Assembly (NCBI GenBank): GCA_014843695.1
Contig: CM026386.1
Location: forward strand, 86,233,111-86,297,110
DNA from: Archivesica marissinica
Lineage: Eukaryota > Mollusca > Bivalvia > Venerida > Vesicomyidae
Direction: 5' to 3'
DNA length: 64,000 nucleotides
This document shows, piece after piece, positions 11,331-23,984 of the stretch. Position numbers and translations under genes: made by a program. Below the pieces are notes generated by a model. The model did not search any database, had not been told where the DNA came from, and saw only the letters and a list, made by a program, of their open reading frames with translations. Within the stretch, counting starts at the first letter, position 1, and each line of letters opens with the position of its first letter.

Positions 11331-12684
11331 GTAAGTTGTCATTGTCCATTAATGTAAGTTGTAAGTTGTACGTTGTCATTGACCATTAATGTAAGTTGTA
11401 GGTTGTCATTGACCATTAATGTAAGTTGTAAGTTGTACGTTGTCATTGACCATTAATGTAAGTTGTAGGTTGTCATTGACCATTAATGTAAGTTGTAAGT
11501 TGTCATTGACCATTAATGTAAGTTGTAAGTTGTCATTGACCATTAATGTAAGTTGTAAGTTGTCATAGACCATTAATGTAAGTTGTAAGTTGTCATAGAC
11601 CATTAATGTAAGTTGTAAGTTGTCATTGACCATTAATGTAAGTTGTAAGTTGTCATAGACCATTAATGTAAGTTGTCATAGACCATTAATGTAAGTTGTC
11701 ATTGGCCATTAATGTAAGTTGTAAGTTGTCATTGACCATTAATGTAAGTTGTAAGTTGTCATTGACCATTAATGTAAGTTGTAAGTTGTCATTGACCATT
11801 AATGTAAGTTGTACGTTGTCATTGACCATTAATGTAAGTTGTAAGTTGTCATAGACCATTAATGTAAGTTGTAAGTTGTCATAGACCATTAATGTAAGTT
11901 GTCATAGACCATTAATGTAAGTTGTCATTGACCATTAATGTAAGTTGTAAGTTGTCATAGACCATTAATGTAAGTTGTAAGTTGTCATTGACCAGTAATG
12001 TAAGTTGTAAGTTGTCATAGACCATTAATGTAAGTTGTCATTGACCATTAATGTAAGTTGTCATTGACCATTAATGTAAGTTGTCATAGACCATTAATGT
12101 AAGTTGTAAGTTGTCATTGACCATTAATGTAAGTTGTAAGTTGCCATAGACCATTAATGTAAGTTGTAGGTTGTCATTGACCATTAATGTAAGTTGTAAG
12201 TTGTCATTGACCATTAATGTAAGTTGTAGGTTGTCATTGACCATTAATGTAAGTTGTAAGTTGTACGTTGTCATTGACCATTAATGTAAGTTGTAGGTTG
12301 TCATTGACCATTAATGTAAGTTGTAAGTTGTCATTGACCATTAATGTAAGTTGTAAGTTGTCATTGACCAGTAATGTAAGTTGTAAGTTGTCATTGACCA
12401 TTAATGTAAGTTGTAAGTTGTCATAGACCATTAATGTAAGTTGTAAGTTGTCATTGACCATTAATGTAAGTTGTAAGTTGTCATAGACCATTAATGTAAG
12501 TTGTAAGTTGTCATAGACCATTAATGTAAGTTGTCATAGACCATTAATGTAAGTTGTAAGTTGTCATAGACCATTAATGTAAGTTGTAGGTTGTCATTGA
12601 CCATTCATGTAAGTTGTCATAGACCATTAATGTAAGTTGTAAGTTGTCATTGACCATTAATGTAAGTTGTAAGTTGTCATAGAC
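11331..12684. repeat. 23/30/37-bp minisatellite built on a GTAAGTT heptamer
   Basis: About 46 units. Each unit ends TCATTGACCATTAAT or TCATAGACCATTAAT and begins with one, two or three heptamers (GTAAGTT, the third usually GTACGTT), giving unit lengths of 23, 30 and 37 bp. The minus strand stays open over long runs (MVNDNLQLTL) only because 30 is a multiple of three. No flanking coding sequence supports a protein. Confidence 0.95.
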
Positions 12685-12719
12685 AATGCATGTATTGATG
12701 TATGAATATAGTTGCATAC

Positions 12720-13289
12720 CAATCAGTTATTATGCGTATACTTGCAGATCCGGGTTTACTTCAGAGATTATCATGGGATTTACTTCAAGTGTTGTATTGC
12801 TTCACGGGGAAACCGGGGTACGGTGGATTAAGGGGCACAGTGGATCATTATCTATAATTAGAAGTGTTCAGAAGGCAATCCCCTGATGACATCATCATTT
12901 TATGTGCACAGAAGTTATCCAAGTAAATATGTGGAGATATTTTAAATTGTGGATCTAACCTACACATTTAGAGGTAAATATGTTTTATATCTGCAAAAGT
13001 ATTTCTTTCGGAGTATAAACAGTTTGTGTTTGATCTACATATTCACACACGTATGGGGCTATTAATCACATTTGGTTATATCCATGTGTCTGTTTGTGAG
13101 GTTTTGAGCATGGTAAATGTTCCATGTATGCAGCCATTTTCTGTTCAAGGTCAAGTGATTGTGATCCAGTGTTCTCCGGATAGTTGTTATTGTTTATTTT
13201 CGGAAATAGTTCCTGGAACTGAGCAGTATAAGTTACCAACAAATATTTCTATCATCTCTGTATGCTGTGATATTACCAGATACCACTTT
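12720..13289. other. unassigned sequence upstream of the pogo relic
   Basis: I see no domain here. It may include the degraded 5' part of the transposon, but no terminal inverted repeat was found. Confidence 0.3.
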
Positions 13290-14330
13290 ACACTTCAGCT
13301 GGTTTGATGGTAGAAGCCGTGATGCTGTCATGCTGGGCAAGAGTATCCGCAGTGTGTCTGCTACCTGTGTAATAAGTTTCATTACCCTATGCCGTTATGT
13401 AGAGAAAACAAAAGACAATACTTCTTCAAGTAATAAGAATATTGCTTAGGAACCTAAATATAATTCTAGGCAGGTTTTCTCCAGTGCTGATGAATTACTT
13501 TTACATGAAAGCATCCAAAATACAGTATGGGCTCACAACCCCACAAGTATGTGAGCTTGCACGGAACAACAAGACATTTCCTGAATCATGTTGAAAGAAT
13601 ATCCGTGATGGGGATGACTGGTTTCCAACTGTTGCCCTGAGACGCCCAGAAGCACCTAGCATCTCGCGACCGACTAGTTACAACAGACAAACTGTTGCAG
13701 ATACAATTATAATTGTTGCATGTAAAAATAATAAGCAAGTTGGAAAAATACATAATGTGGAACGTGAATAAATAAATGCCGCAGGTAATTCAAGTCTGCC
13801 GTTCATGGTCTTCCGGGTGTTTATTGTATGGACTCATTGCTGTACGGTGCACACCCGGGTCTTGCAAAATACAACGGAATAATTATATTGACATTACCAC
13901 CGCACTACAGCCACAAAATGCAACCGCTAGATTGCTCTGTATATGGTCCATTCAAGGCTTTTGTCAATCAGTCACCAAATTCCTTCATGATCAACCACAT
14001 GAAATACTGTAAAAAACACAACAATAAAAAAGATAAAACTGTAACTGGAAAGTAAAGTCGGTGACAATAGTTCGGAATCCGAAGAAGAGCTTGCCTTATG
14101 TGGTAACATGATGAATCAAACTACAGTTCAATAGAAGTACTTTCGCATGATTCAATCAAATAAAATGACTTTGTATTGATAACATTTGAAATAACTTGTT
14201 TATGTGGGCCAGGTTCTCCTGCACCACACTGAATCAAATGAAGACAGTGGTTTCAACCTCGAAGTTAAGTTCCTGAGGCGTGAACATCCACAAAATATAC
14301 ATTTATCTTTCGAAAAGCAGATAATATCTG
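13290..14330 (+). pseudogene. pogo-like (DDE_1/CENP-B-type) transposase relic with deleted core
   Basis: Three protein blocks appear in the correct order. The Psq-type helix-turn-helix is at about 13315-13450 (GKSIRSVS, ISFITLCRYVEKTKDN). The CENP-B-type second helix-turn-helix is at about 13530-13690 (LTTPQVCELARNN, a stop, then DGDDWFP and APSISRPTSYNRQ). The end of the DDE domain is at about 13850-13985 (GIIILTLPPHYSHKMQPLD, VYGPFKAFVNQ). An acidic linker follows (SSESEEELALC, about 14065-14100), then a C-terminal block YVGQVLLHH and LEVKFLRREH (about 14198-14285). Roughly 250 residues that should hold the first two catalytic Asp residues are missing between 13700 and 13790. It cannot be active. 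Confidence 0.8.
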
Positions 14331-17300
14331 CGATGTGTCCTTCGGTGGTGCTATATGCAATCTACCTAATCCAATCCACCATAGTGGGATTACTCATGTT
14401 ACATGGCATCTATAAAGGTTTACTGATAATGCTCACACATGGCCCTGTGTCAAATATTGCCGACATCTCGATTCCATTAATATTTACGTTTGTCTCATTT
14501 GATGTACCAACCAGTATAGGTGCAGGAGTAGTTGCACATGTTCTTGTTTATAAAAACGCATTTATCTTTATACAATATATTGCGATGTGACCTAGTTTTC
14601 CGCGGTTTAAAAACGTTGGTTTAACATTATATTCAGCTCTTTGTTTCTGTGGTCTATAAGGCTGTCTGACTCCATTTCTATTTTGTTTATAATAATGTTC
14701 CCTGTAATATTTTCCCGGAACTTTGTATGAATAATAATGTCTGCAATTGTGTTGTGGCAGTTATTTCAGTTCACATAATTCACCGTTGTCTTCCTGGTTA
14801 ATCCCATTACAGTATGTCCATACTTCCCCTTGTTTCCGATATCCATATTGTAATTTCATGTTCCAATTATAAATTATTGAACTCGGTTTATTTAATACGT
14901 CGTTGACATAAAGCAGTATATAAATCACGAGTGTAGGTTCGAGTCATACTGGGGCTGCATATGTTATCCAGAACGCAGGCATGTTACCCATTGATGTCCG
15001 ATGTTGTGCAATCCAAAATGGTCATAGTAGGGATTGCTGATAAGGACTATGCCACGCCCCCGTATCAGAATATGGAATATGCCCGCATTTTATGCAAAGT
15101 GGCGCCAAAGTGTTGCCTATACTACTAGCCGAGTCCTTCTAAATATTCCTCAAGAGTTGTGACTAAGCATTACACAATCCCATACTGAATTACCAGTAAC
15201 ATACAGATACAGATAAAACTGTCTGCTTGAATTACAACATATTTCAATGTCTTGAACACATGAATATAAACGTTTTAATGTATGAAATGCTGGATGTTAT
15301 GCTATATAAGTTCAGCAACTGTATATATACTTCGGAAGGGTAGTGTATTTTAAGCATTATGTATACAAAGTCAACGTTCTCCATGTTGTTGTGGTTGTTG
15401 ACTTTCAATTGCTTACCTCTCAATGCTGTACTGATAGTCTCAAATTATTTAATGTGAGGAAGCGATCCATCTGAAAGAAAGTCAATGGTTCTACCCGAGT
15501 GTCCTGCCGTGTCTGAAATACTGCCCAGAGTGCACCAAAGGTATTCCTCCATCACCCAATAGAACAAGTTGTTCATTTTTAGTATTCTCTTAAGCGTATC
15601 CCTTCATTTACCTATTCAATCCAAACAATACTGTTCTTGAAAGACTTACTTATATTATTACTGCATACAACTTGACAGCACATTTGACCTTTTGGTTTCA
15701 AAACTTGTAGCCCAATGGGTTTGCACTTTGAATATACAATGTATATGTCTATGAATATTATCAGGTATGTTATTAATGGGACAGTAATGTTATTGTCATT
15801 TGTAAAAATTTAATTGTATTCGTTATTATGGAAAAACTTGCAATAAAATATTATTAAATTAACAATAGAACATAGTTCAGTACATTCAGTCAAACAAGTC
15901 ATTGTCATTCGTTGTATATTTTAATAGTGGAACAGACGTTAAAAGTAAAAATGCCACCATAACCTTACAACGCATGTTATTATTTTAAGCGCAAAGTGAT
16001 ATCCATATGTGTGACGTTGCACTGACATCGACTAATGGTACCTCAAATATGCGAAACCATTGTATGACTTTGCAAGCACCCCATGCAAGCTCCTTGCAAG
16101 TCGGAGGTAGAATCGAAACTAGCACGTTACACTTATATAATTTCCAAGCCTATAGTTTAGCCTATTACCATTCTGTACTTAGTCTAGTGTATTAATTGCC
16201 TATTCAAATGCATGAACATGTACATTTACTCGAGATATTATTCCAAAACGAAGTGCTTCATGTACATGTATATGGTTTAATATGCGCCTGCTTTATAATG
16301 TCAATGAACCAGTTCTATGACGTGTTTACTCAGGTTGACCAATGCTTACCGTTACATTTTCAGTGAGAGAATATCACAATAATGATCACTGGGAGCTGAT
16401 GTCAAATGTTCCTTTGACCAGAGAGATTCCAGAACGACATACATGCGAAAGCATAGCGACCAAACTTCAGTAATGTGCCTACGAGTTAAATATTGAATCG
16501 GAACAGTTGTTTATGACAATGCTCGCACTATTGAAAGCGAAAATGGCACTACCTCTGGGATGATAAATTATTGATTGTTTTGTACACACCTTTGAAAACG
16601 TGTCTGACACGTTACTACTACATTAACAACGAGCGTTAGGACGCAACAGAAAGTTTTAAATGTGTCTGAATTTACGTGTATACAATATATCGTAACACGC
16701 TCGAATTCTTCGCAGATTATGATGGAAATTTTAAGTGAGCAACACCGAGTATTATCCGATATTGTGTTGGCCACAACTGTTACCAAATAGCAGGGTTCCA
16801 GACTTTTACTTTCGAACATATTTAATCTGGCAACTTGTGATGTCACTAATTAGCGTTTTGTCAAAATCGATGATATAATATTATGGACAGTATAAATTAC
16901 AAATGTATGTAGATGCATATAATTCATGTTTCATAAACACTTATCCGATTTATCGCTTGTCTGTGTAATTAATTACTAGGCACTTTGTTTAACACTGTTC
17001 GATCCGTCTTTTTGCTAACACCGATGAAACTTTGAACAATGTTGAAACTTAAGCTACATGTATGCGGTTAGCCGGTTAGTAATTCTGACCAGTTTGACAC
17101 CCCATAATTTTTGTAAGTTTAAATGATCTGTTGATGATCGATTCCCATTTGAGGCAATGCCCTAGTTCATATTAATTAATAACATTTAAAGGGAAACCAG
17201 TCGCACTGTGACTCATCGCTGTTATCAGAATAACGCAACATTACGGCAGTATTCGGATTTTAACATTATCCAATGAAATGATATAACTTTGGACGTGGAC

Positions 17301-17890
17301 ATAAACGGAAACTACCGGGATTGTTCGTGATATCTAATTAGCATAAAGTAGTTCCCTTGTTCCCCAGTGAGACAGATTTATCTCACACTCCAAACGGCAC
17401 CAAAGTCCTGTATATAAGTGAGATAACAATATATACATCACCAGATATCACCAGCCACAACATTATGACAATGGAAATATATGATCTAGATAATTATGTG
17501 TGTACGAAAACATTCAGCAGAATTGCAGGAAACGTAGGCAGAAGTAATAGCATTGTCACAAAGTTGAGATACGGGCCTCCATTTTGCCATATTTGTATGC
17601 TAAGATTGCATCAGTTTTTGTACATTTTTGCGATCATGGATAAATCTTTAAAGTTTTCGTTTAAAACTTCGTGCATTAATATCGGCATTAGAAATCGTAA
17701 ATATCCATGTAAATGTTATCAAATTCGGTTCAGAAATGACAAAGTTATCATTTTTATAACTTTGGACTTATGACTAAAAAGTTATAAACCCCCACACAAG
17801 GCCTCTGTTGATAAATATGCAGCCACATAGCGTGATATCAAATTCACGGAATGGGCACTTATCTCGTGCACATTTCCTGTCTAGGCAGAC
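14331..17890. other. AT-rich stretch, no supported gene
   Basis: Open frames such as 14204-14590 (beyond its pogo-like start) and 17357-17773 show no recognisable domain and have AT-driven composition. No repeat array was noticed. Confidence 0.4.
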
Positions 17891-17899
17891 CACTGTGGT

Positions 17900-18008
17900 T
17901 ATAAAAGCCGCGGGTTCCTGATATTTGCGCAAACACACTTAACTGTTACGACGTACTGGATAAGTGAATTATTCCAGGACATTTTTTATTTTTGCTCGGA
18001 AGACAAGG
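17900..18008 (+). promoter_or_regulatory. candidate TATA promoter and non-coding first exon
   Basis: TATAAAAG at 17900-17907 is followed 25-30 bases later by a likely start region. A segment then ends at AAG with a strong donor, GTATGTGG, at 18009. It lies upstream of and on the same strand as the Ig exons, so it could be their 5' end. It could also be the promoter of a solo LTR: sequence around 18840-18937 is LTR-like and ends TGTTACA. A repeated CACGTG pair is at 18298-18303 and 18312-18317. Confidence 0.3.
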
Positions 18009-19011
18009 TATGTGGAAATTTATGTTAAAATTGTATTTTGTATTTTAACGTCAATTCTGTTTAGTTATAGCGTCATAATTTATGTCGACATTATGCCGTA
18101 TAGAATTATGTCATGCTGAGTATTTCGTAACTATTTTGTTGGAAGATTGTGTGTTAAAACATTAACTATGGAACGCCGTAGATACATTAGGTTTATGTGG
18201 TTCTATACTCGAGGCTCCATAATTAAGTATTACCGGCAGAAGATTGTATTTTAATTATTTCAGTTGTTATATGACAGTTTATTCATTGAAATATTAGCAC
18301 GTGGTACGTAGCACGTGGTACGACATTACTTTAGATATTGTTTTTATTTTATACGTGACATTGTTAATGTAATTGGCAGCCGAGTTTACTGTTTTGCCCG
18401 GACGTGGTATATCCAACGGAATGGAGATAATTTGTGTCTCGCAGCGTGTGTCGCCACAACCCTCACTAGGATGTTCTTGGTCTACTTGAGATGGCTCAAG
18501 GAAGCCAACACTATGCTGGGAGACAGAACGGGAACATCGTCGTCAAGGATTGGAATCATCCAGACCAACATAGATACTTTAATCTATATTTAGTTTATTT
18601 ACCTACATATAGCAGTAGACGATTTACGCATGATTACGTCACATGAGCGTTGTGTATAACGTTTTAGAAAGTTAAAACGCACAAACATACGATATTGGTG
18701 TAACGTTAGAGAACGTTCACAAGAGCCAGTTAGCAAGTATTGCAGTGATGGTATAGACTGAGAGAGGAACTGTTTAAGAGCAAGATCTTAGAACTCCGTG
18801 TGAACATAGTGTTTTATATTATCATCATTCATACAAATAATTCATATTATTGTAATTAAACTTGTAAATATTGTACTGAGTGTTGATTTAGTCTGATTGA
18901 GTATTGTGATCCAGCTTTAGTCGGTCCATCCTGTTACAAGCATCTATTCAATGTGTGTCTGGTCTTGTATTGCGATATGTTGTATATATGGTCCTTTACA
19001 GAACAGTGCAG

Positions 19012-19179
19012 TCACCATCCCGGGATCCAGTACATGTTCAAGGAGTACACAGTATTCAAACTACTACAAGTGTGTCTGGTCTTCTAGTAATTCTGTTGCA
19101 GATGGCTCATACACTTACAGTGTTGTTGTTACAACAGTAACACAAGCTGATCCACTGACGGGATCATTCTACGCTATCG
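19012..19179 (+). CDS. candidate exon 1 of the IgSF-like gene (extracellular, divergent)
   Basis: A GCAG acceptor at 19011 and a GTAATT donor at 19180 bound a phase-1/phase-1 exon. It reads CSRSTQYSNYYKCVWSSS, then DGSYTYSVVVTTVTQADP and GSFYAI. Two Cys and a CVW motif are present, but a complete Ig fold cannot be laid out. An alternative acceptor ends at 19001. Exit phase matches the entry phase of the Ig exon at 21137. Its last bases and donor are duplicated downstream, as happens at the next two exons. Identity as part of the same gene is inference. Confidence 0.5.
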
Positions 19180-19340
19180 GTAATTATCTCTTTGTTGTTC
19201 ATGTTATGACTAGAACACATGGCTGTGACCATAGTAACACTGGTTAATCCACTGACTGGATCATTCTACGCTATCGGTAATTATCTTTGTTGTTCATGTT
19301 ATGACTAGAACAACACTAATTTGGGCTGATCCACTGACTT
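19150..19340 (+). repeat. tandem copy of exon end plus splice donor (2.2 copies)
   Basis: The segment from ATCCACTGAC through GGATCATTCTACGCTATCG, the donor GTAATTATCT and TTGTTGTTCATGTTATGACT is present at 19150 and again at 19247. A third start of it is at 19329. The first copy is the true exon end. The second repeats both the coding bases and the donor. Confidence 0.9.
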
Positions 19341-19433
19341 GTACTTACAAGACAGCAGCGGTAGTAATAATGATCGTCTATTCAGGCTGTTGTCTTGTAA
19401 GTACGTCTATTCAGGCTGCTGTCTTGTAAGTAC
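19341..19433. repeat. perfect 19-bp inverted repeat and short tandem duplication
   Basis: GTACTTACAAGACAGCAGC at 19341-19359 is exactly reverse-complemented at 19415-19433. The right arm lies in a 29-bp unit (CGTCTATTCAGGCTG and onward to TTGTAAGTA) present about twice. The unit carries GTAAGT. Confidence 0.9.
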
Positions 19434-19438
19434 GTCTA

Positions 19439-19733
19439 TTCATGTTGGTGTATTGTATGTATGTGTTTTATGTTGATGTGTTGTATGTATGTGTTTTATG
19501 TTGATGTGTTGTATGTTGGTGTGTTGTATGTTAGTGTATTGTATGTTGATGTGTTGTATGTTGAGGTGTTTTATGTCGATGTGTTGTATGTCGATGTGTT
19601 GTATGTCGATGTGTTGTATGTTGATGTGTTTTATGTCGAGGTGTTGTATGTTAGTGTATTGTATGTTAGTGTGTTGTATGTTGATGTGTTGTATGTTGAT
19701 GTGTTGTATGTTGATGTGTTGTATGTTGGTGGT
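19439..19733. repeat. 15-bp minisatellite (GTTGATGTGTTGTAT)
   Basis: About 20 units with single-base variants (GTTGGTG, GTCGATG, GTTAGTG). Both strands are open because 15 is a multiple of three, but flanking sequence gives no start or splice support for a protein. Confidence 0.95.
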
Positions 19734-21136
19734 AGTGCCTGTGTAATGAGAATCTTCCCACATATATAGTTCCATTTTGCACAATGTTATGTACATGTAA
19801 AACATTTAGACTCTACCATAGTCCATAAACTGCTATGTATATGTACCATTTGAAAAGAAATACTATTCTGACTCGATATGTGTGTTTTATTAGTAGCTCC
19901 GCAAGGAGGTTATTATTTCATTCCGGTTTGATTTGTTTTTGTCTGCCCTGTCCTGCCTAGTCCCGTGTTTGGTGGATGGGATCCGCCATGCGCCTATGAC
20001 TAGTCCAATAATGTGTGATGATAATCGCATAATCGCGTAATAGTGGTATGATAACAAACTGTTGAGTAGCACCATGCTATTCTAGCGTGTCTGGGGCTGC
20101 GAATTTGATTTAGTGAACCAGAATTATTCTTTAACTGTAACTACCTAAATGCAATCTCGGATATGTTGATATATATGCCACCAACTAGTTTGAACAACGT
20201 ACACATGGAGTCGTTTTGTGTGTTTGGCAATCTATAAACGTGAACGCCACTGGACAACTTCCAGGTCCTCTTGTATTTTAAATATGACACAGTCACAAGC
20301 TTTGCATTTATGCAACAAGGTATCAACGAGTGGCTGTTATAAACTATTATTCGAACATTTCTTTCATTATTTCAATTTTAAGAACATGGAAACCTTGATA
20401 AATTCTGTAGTTTGTGATCCGAGTTTTTTAAATAGTATAGACACTTGTGACAAACTACTTAACACCACATTCGAATAGTGCGTATACAATCTGATCATTA
20501 ACCTGGCTGAATGTCACACTTGTTTCTCTGGTAACATTGCGCGCGGAGATGACTGAATATATCTATATTACGAGTTACATAATAACATGTCTAGGTTGGT
20601 TTAAACAATTGACCACTATTCACATTATATACATAATGATTGTGTTGACACCTGACAATCTAAGGAGGTTGTACTTGAAAATGGTGGCAGCTGGCTGTCA
20701 TGAGATATCAGGTTGCAATGATGAGAGGCCGATTATTTCAGATGATCAGGTTGGCATTGTTGGTAATTTCCACCTTACCAAGCAAACCAGTGTTTGCAGG
20801 TGATATCAGTTGAACAAGTTTGCATGAAGTTGTTGACTTGTATTTATTTTATATTAGTGTTTGAACACAATACTGACTTTTATTTCTGTATTTTAGCCAC
20901 CTCGCATAGGCGTATTATCCAGTGTATGCATTTAAAAACGCTTGTATGCCTTTACAAATGTTTCATGATACGTGATGCGATAACGAATACCAGACTGTGT
21001 GTACTAGTTATGTCACATGGAGAATACCCTGCACAAACTGCTTGGTGCACGGTCATTGTAGTTAACCAATCTTGAGAACAGATATACAGGTCATTAACAA
21101 GGCGGAAGTCGTATAAAATATGTCCTTATTTTTCAG
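19734..21136. other. intronic/intergenic sequence, no supported exon
   Basis: An open frame at 20218-20478 and an acceptor-like TTTTAG at about 20890 were examined. The frames after them show no Ig or other domain. Confidence 0.4.
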
Positions 21137-21484
21137 CCACACCACAGATTCCTGTTATTGCCAACATACAAACACTTGATGATAATCGCGAGGTTATCTA
21201 TGGTACTGAAGGTCAATCACTGACAATACAATGTACATCAAGTGGAGGTTACCCCACGCAAACTCTTGTCTTGTACAAGAGCAGGGTATCTACATCCAAC
21301 ACACTGGTTACAAAGGATACAGGGACGTTGCAGAATAATAGCACGTACACTGTCATACTACTACATACATTGACGCCTACATCATCAGATGACAGAGAAA
21401 CCTACATATGTAGATCATATTACCCGCAGGCTGATGCTGCTAATACAGGATCGAAAACTAAGAGTGTCATACTTTATCTATCGT
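21137..21484 (+). CDS. Ig-like domain exon
   Basis: Acceptor TTATTTTTCAG ends at 21136 and donor GTAAGTATC begins at 21485; both borders are phase 1. The 348-bp exon encodes one Ig-like domain of about 115 residues. It has TPQIPVIANI at the start, the B-strand Cys in EGQSLTIQCTSSGG, and the F-strand Cys in DRETYICRSYYP. The usual C-strand Trp is replaced (TLVLYKS). An NNST sequon suggests an extracellular, glycosylated domain. The exon's final bases (CTTTATCTATCGT) and donor are the founding unit of the minisatellite that follows. Confidence 0.85.
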
Positions 21485-23370
21485 GTAAGTATCTTTGGTA
21501 CATGTCATATGTTATCTATCGTGTAAGTATCTTTGGTACATGTCATATGTTATCTATAGTGTACATATCTATGTTATCTATAGTGTACATATCTTTGGTA
21601 CATGCCATATGTTATCTATAGTGAAAATATCTTTGTACATGTCATATGTTATCTATAGTGTAAGTATCTTTGGTACATGTCATATGTTATCTATCGTGTA
21701 AGTATCTTTGGTACATGTCATATGTTATCTATCGTGTAAGTATATTTGTACATGTCATATGTTATCTATCGTGTAAGTATCTTTGTACATGTCATATGTT
21801 ATCTATCGTGTAAGTATCTTTGGTACATGTCATATGTTATCTATCGTGTAAGTATCTTTGGTACATGTCATATGTTATCTATCGTGTAAATATCTTTGTA
21901 CATGTCATATGTTATCTATGTGTAAGTATCTTTGTACATGTTATATATCGTGTAAGTATCTTTGGTACATGTCATATGTTATCTATCGTGTAAGTATCTT
22001 TGTACATGTCATATGTTATCTATCGTGTAAGTATCTTTGGTACATGTCATATGTTATCTATCGTGTAAGTATCTTTGTACATGTCATATGTTATCTATCG
22101 TGTAAGTATCTTTGTACATGTCATGTTATCTATCCTGTAAGTATCTTTGTACATGTCATGTTATCTATCGTGTAAGTATCTTTGTACATGTCATGTTATC
22201 TATCGTGTAAGTATCTTTGTACATGTCATATGTTATCTATCGTGTAAGTATCTTTGTACATGTCATATGTTATCTATCGTGTAAGTATCTTTGTACATGT
22301 CATATGTTATCTATCGTGTAAGTATCTTTGTACATGTCATATGTTATCTATCGTGTAAGTATCTTTGGTACATGTCATATGTTATCTATACTGTACGTAT
22401 CTTTGTACATGTCATATGTTATCTATCGTGTACGTATCTTTGGTACATGTCATGTTATCTATCGTGTATTTATGTTATCTATAGTGTACGTATCTTTGGT
22501 ACATGTCATATGTTATCTATAGTGTAAGTATCTTTGGTACATGTCATGTTATCGATAGTGTAAGTATCTTTGTACCTGTCATGTTATCTATAGTGTAAGT
22601 ATCTTTGGTACATGTCATATATTATCTATGTAGTAAGTATCTTTGGTACTTGTCATGTTATTATATGCAGTATCGTTGGTACATGTCATGTTATCTATCG
22701 TGTAATTATTTTTGGTACATGTCATATGCTATCTATAGTGTATGTATCTTTGTACATGTCATATGTTATCTATTGTAAGTATCTTTTACATGTCATCAAT
22801 ATATATTGTACGTATCTTTAATACTGTCATTGTTATCAATAGTGTAATTATCTTTGGTACATGTCATTGTTATTATAGTGCAAGTATCTTTGGTACATGT
22901 CATATGTTATATATCGTGTAAGTATCTTTGGTACATGTCATATGTTATCTATGTAGTAAGTATCTTTGTACATGTCATATGTTATCTATAGTGCAAGTAT
23001 CTTTGGTACATGTCATATGTTATATATCGTGTAAGTATCTTTGGTACATGTCATATGTTATCTATCGTGTAAGTATCTTTGTACATGTCATATGTTATCT
23101 ATATTGTAAATATCTGTGTACATGTCATGTTATCTATATTGTAAATATCTTTGTACATGTCATATGTTATCTATCGTGTAAGTATCTTTGTACATGTCAT
23201 ATATTATATATGTTGTAAGTATCTTTGTACATGTCATATATTATCTATGTTGTAAGTATCTTTGTACATGTCATATATTATATATGTTGTAAGTATCTTT
23301 GTACATGTTCAATCGTGTGAGTATCTTTGTACATGTCGTATATTATATATGTTGTAAGTATCTGTTGTCA
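21470..23370 (+). repeat. 36-38-bp minisatellite derived from exon end plus 5' splice site
   Basis: About 50 units of GTAAGTATCTTTGGTACATG followed by TCATATGTTATCTATCGT. The sequence TTATCTATCGT before each GTAAGT is the coding end of the exon that finishes at 21484. Variants lose GG or AT (36 and 37 bp) or change the donor to GTACGT, GTACAT or GTAAAT. The first eight bases lie in the exon itself. Confidence 0.95.
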
Positions 23371-23984
23371 TGGTTTCTGTGGTAAGGTTACGGTCATTAT
23401 AATAAAAACCTCCCTGGTAATAGACTTTGTGAAGGATGAAACATTTAATCATTATTGTCTTACTGTTATACATCAACATCAAGTAGACAAGTGCATATTG
23501 TTCTTGGCTATATTACAATATAACACATTCCATATGCCTTAAATCCTCCTCCAGTTAACATTCCAGTGATTTGAGACTATCTACAAATCGTTCATATCAA
23601 GCAGACAAGCGCGTTTTATCGAGTGAGGTCCGATCACATTTTCTACTTCACTATAATAACATACAGAACATTCAACTTTGTGGCATCTAATCCCCTAAAA
23701 TTCGAATGAAACGTGGAATACATCATTAAGATCATGTATGCAATAGCATATTGGTGGGATATTCATGTTCGATAGCGTCTTCTCGAGTTCTACCCCCTTT
23801 TGTATTTCACTCTTGAACTGAGACTAAGAATATGTTGTCAACATTAATACACTGGACAAATGCATACTCGTATCATCGGGACTTTCAGATATGATCAATA
23901 GTATATGAATTATGCCTCATTTTGTAAACGAGTGGAGACTGTTTATGCATCTTTGTTATTAAGTAGCGAACTGTACTTTGATCT
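23371..23984. other. unique intronic sequence
   Basis: No exon, repeat or regulatory signal was recognised. Confidence 0.4.

Noticed and set aside
17357..17773. 138-codon open frame
   Set aside because: AT-driven composition, no domain, no splice or promoter support.
17860..18937. Solo LTR between the TATA box and TGTTACA
   Set aside because: The right end and TATA box are LTR-like, but no matching TG start or target duplication was found, so it is not listed as an element.
20218..20478. 86-codon open frame with several Cys
   Set aside because: No recognisable fold and no flanking exon signals consistent with the phase-1 Ig exons.
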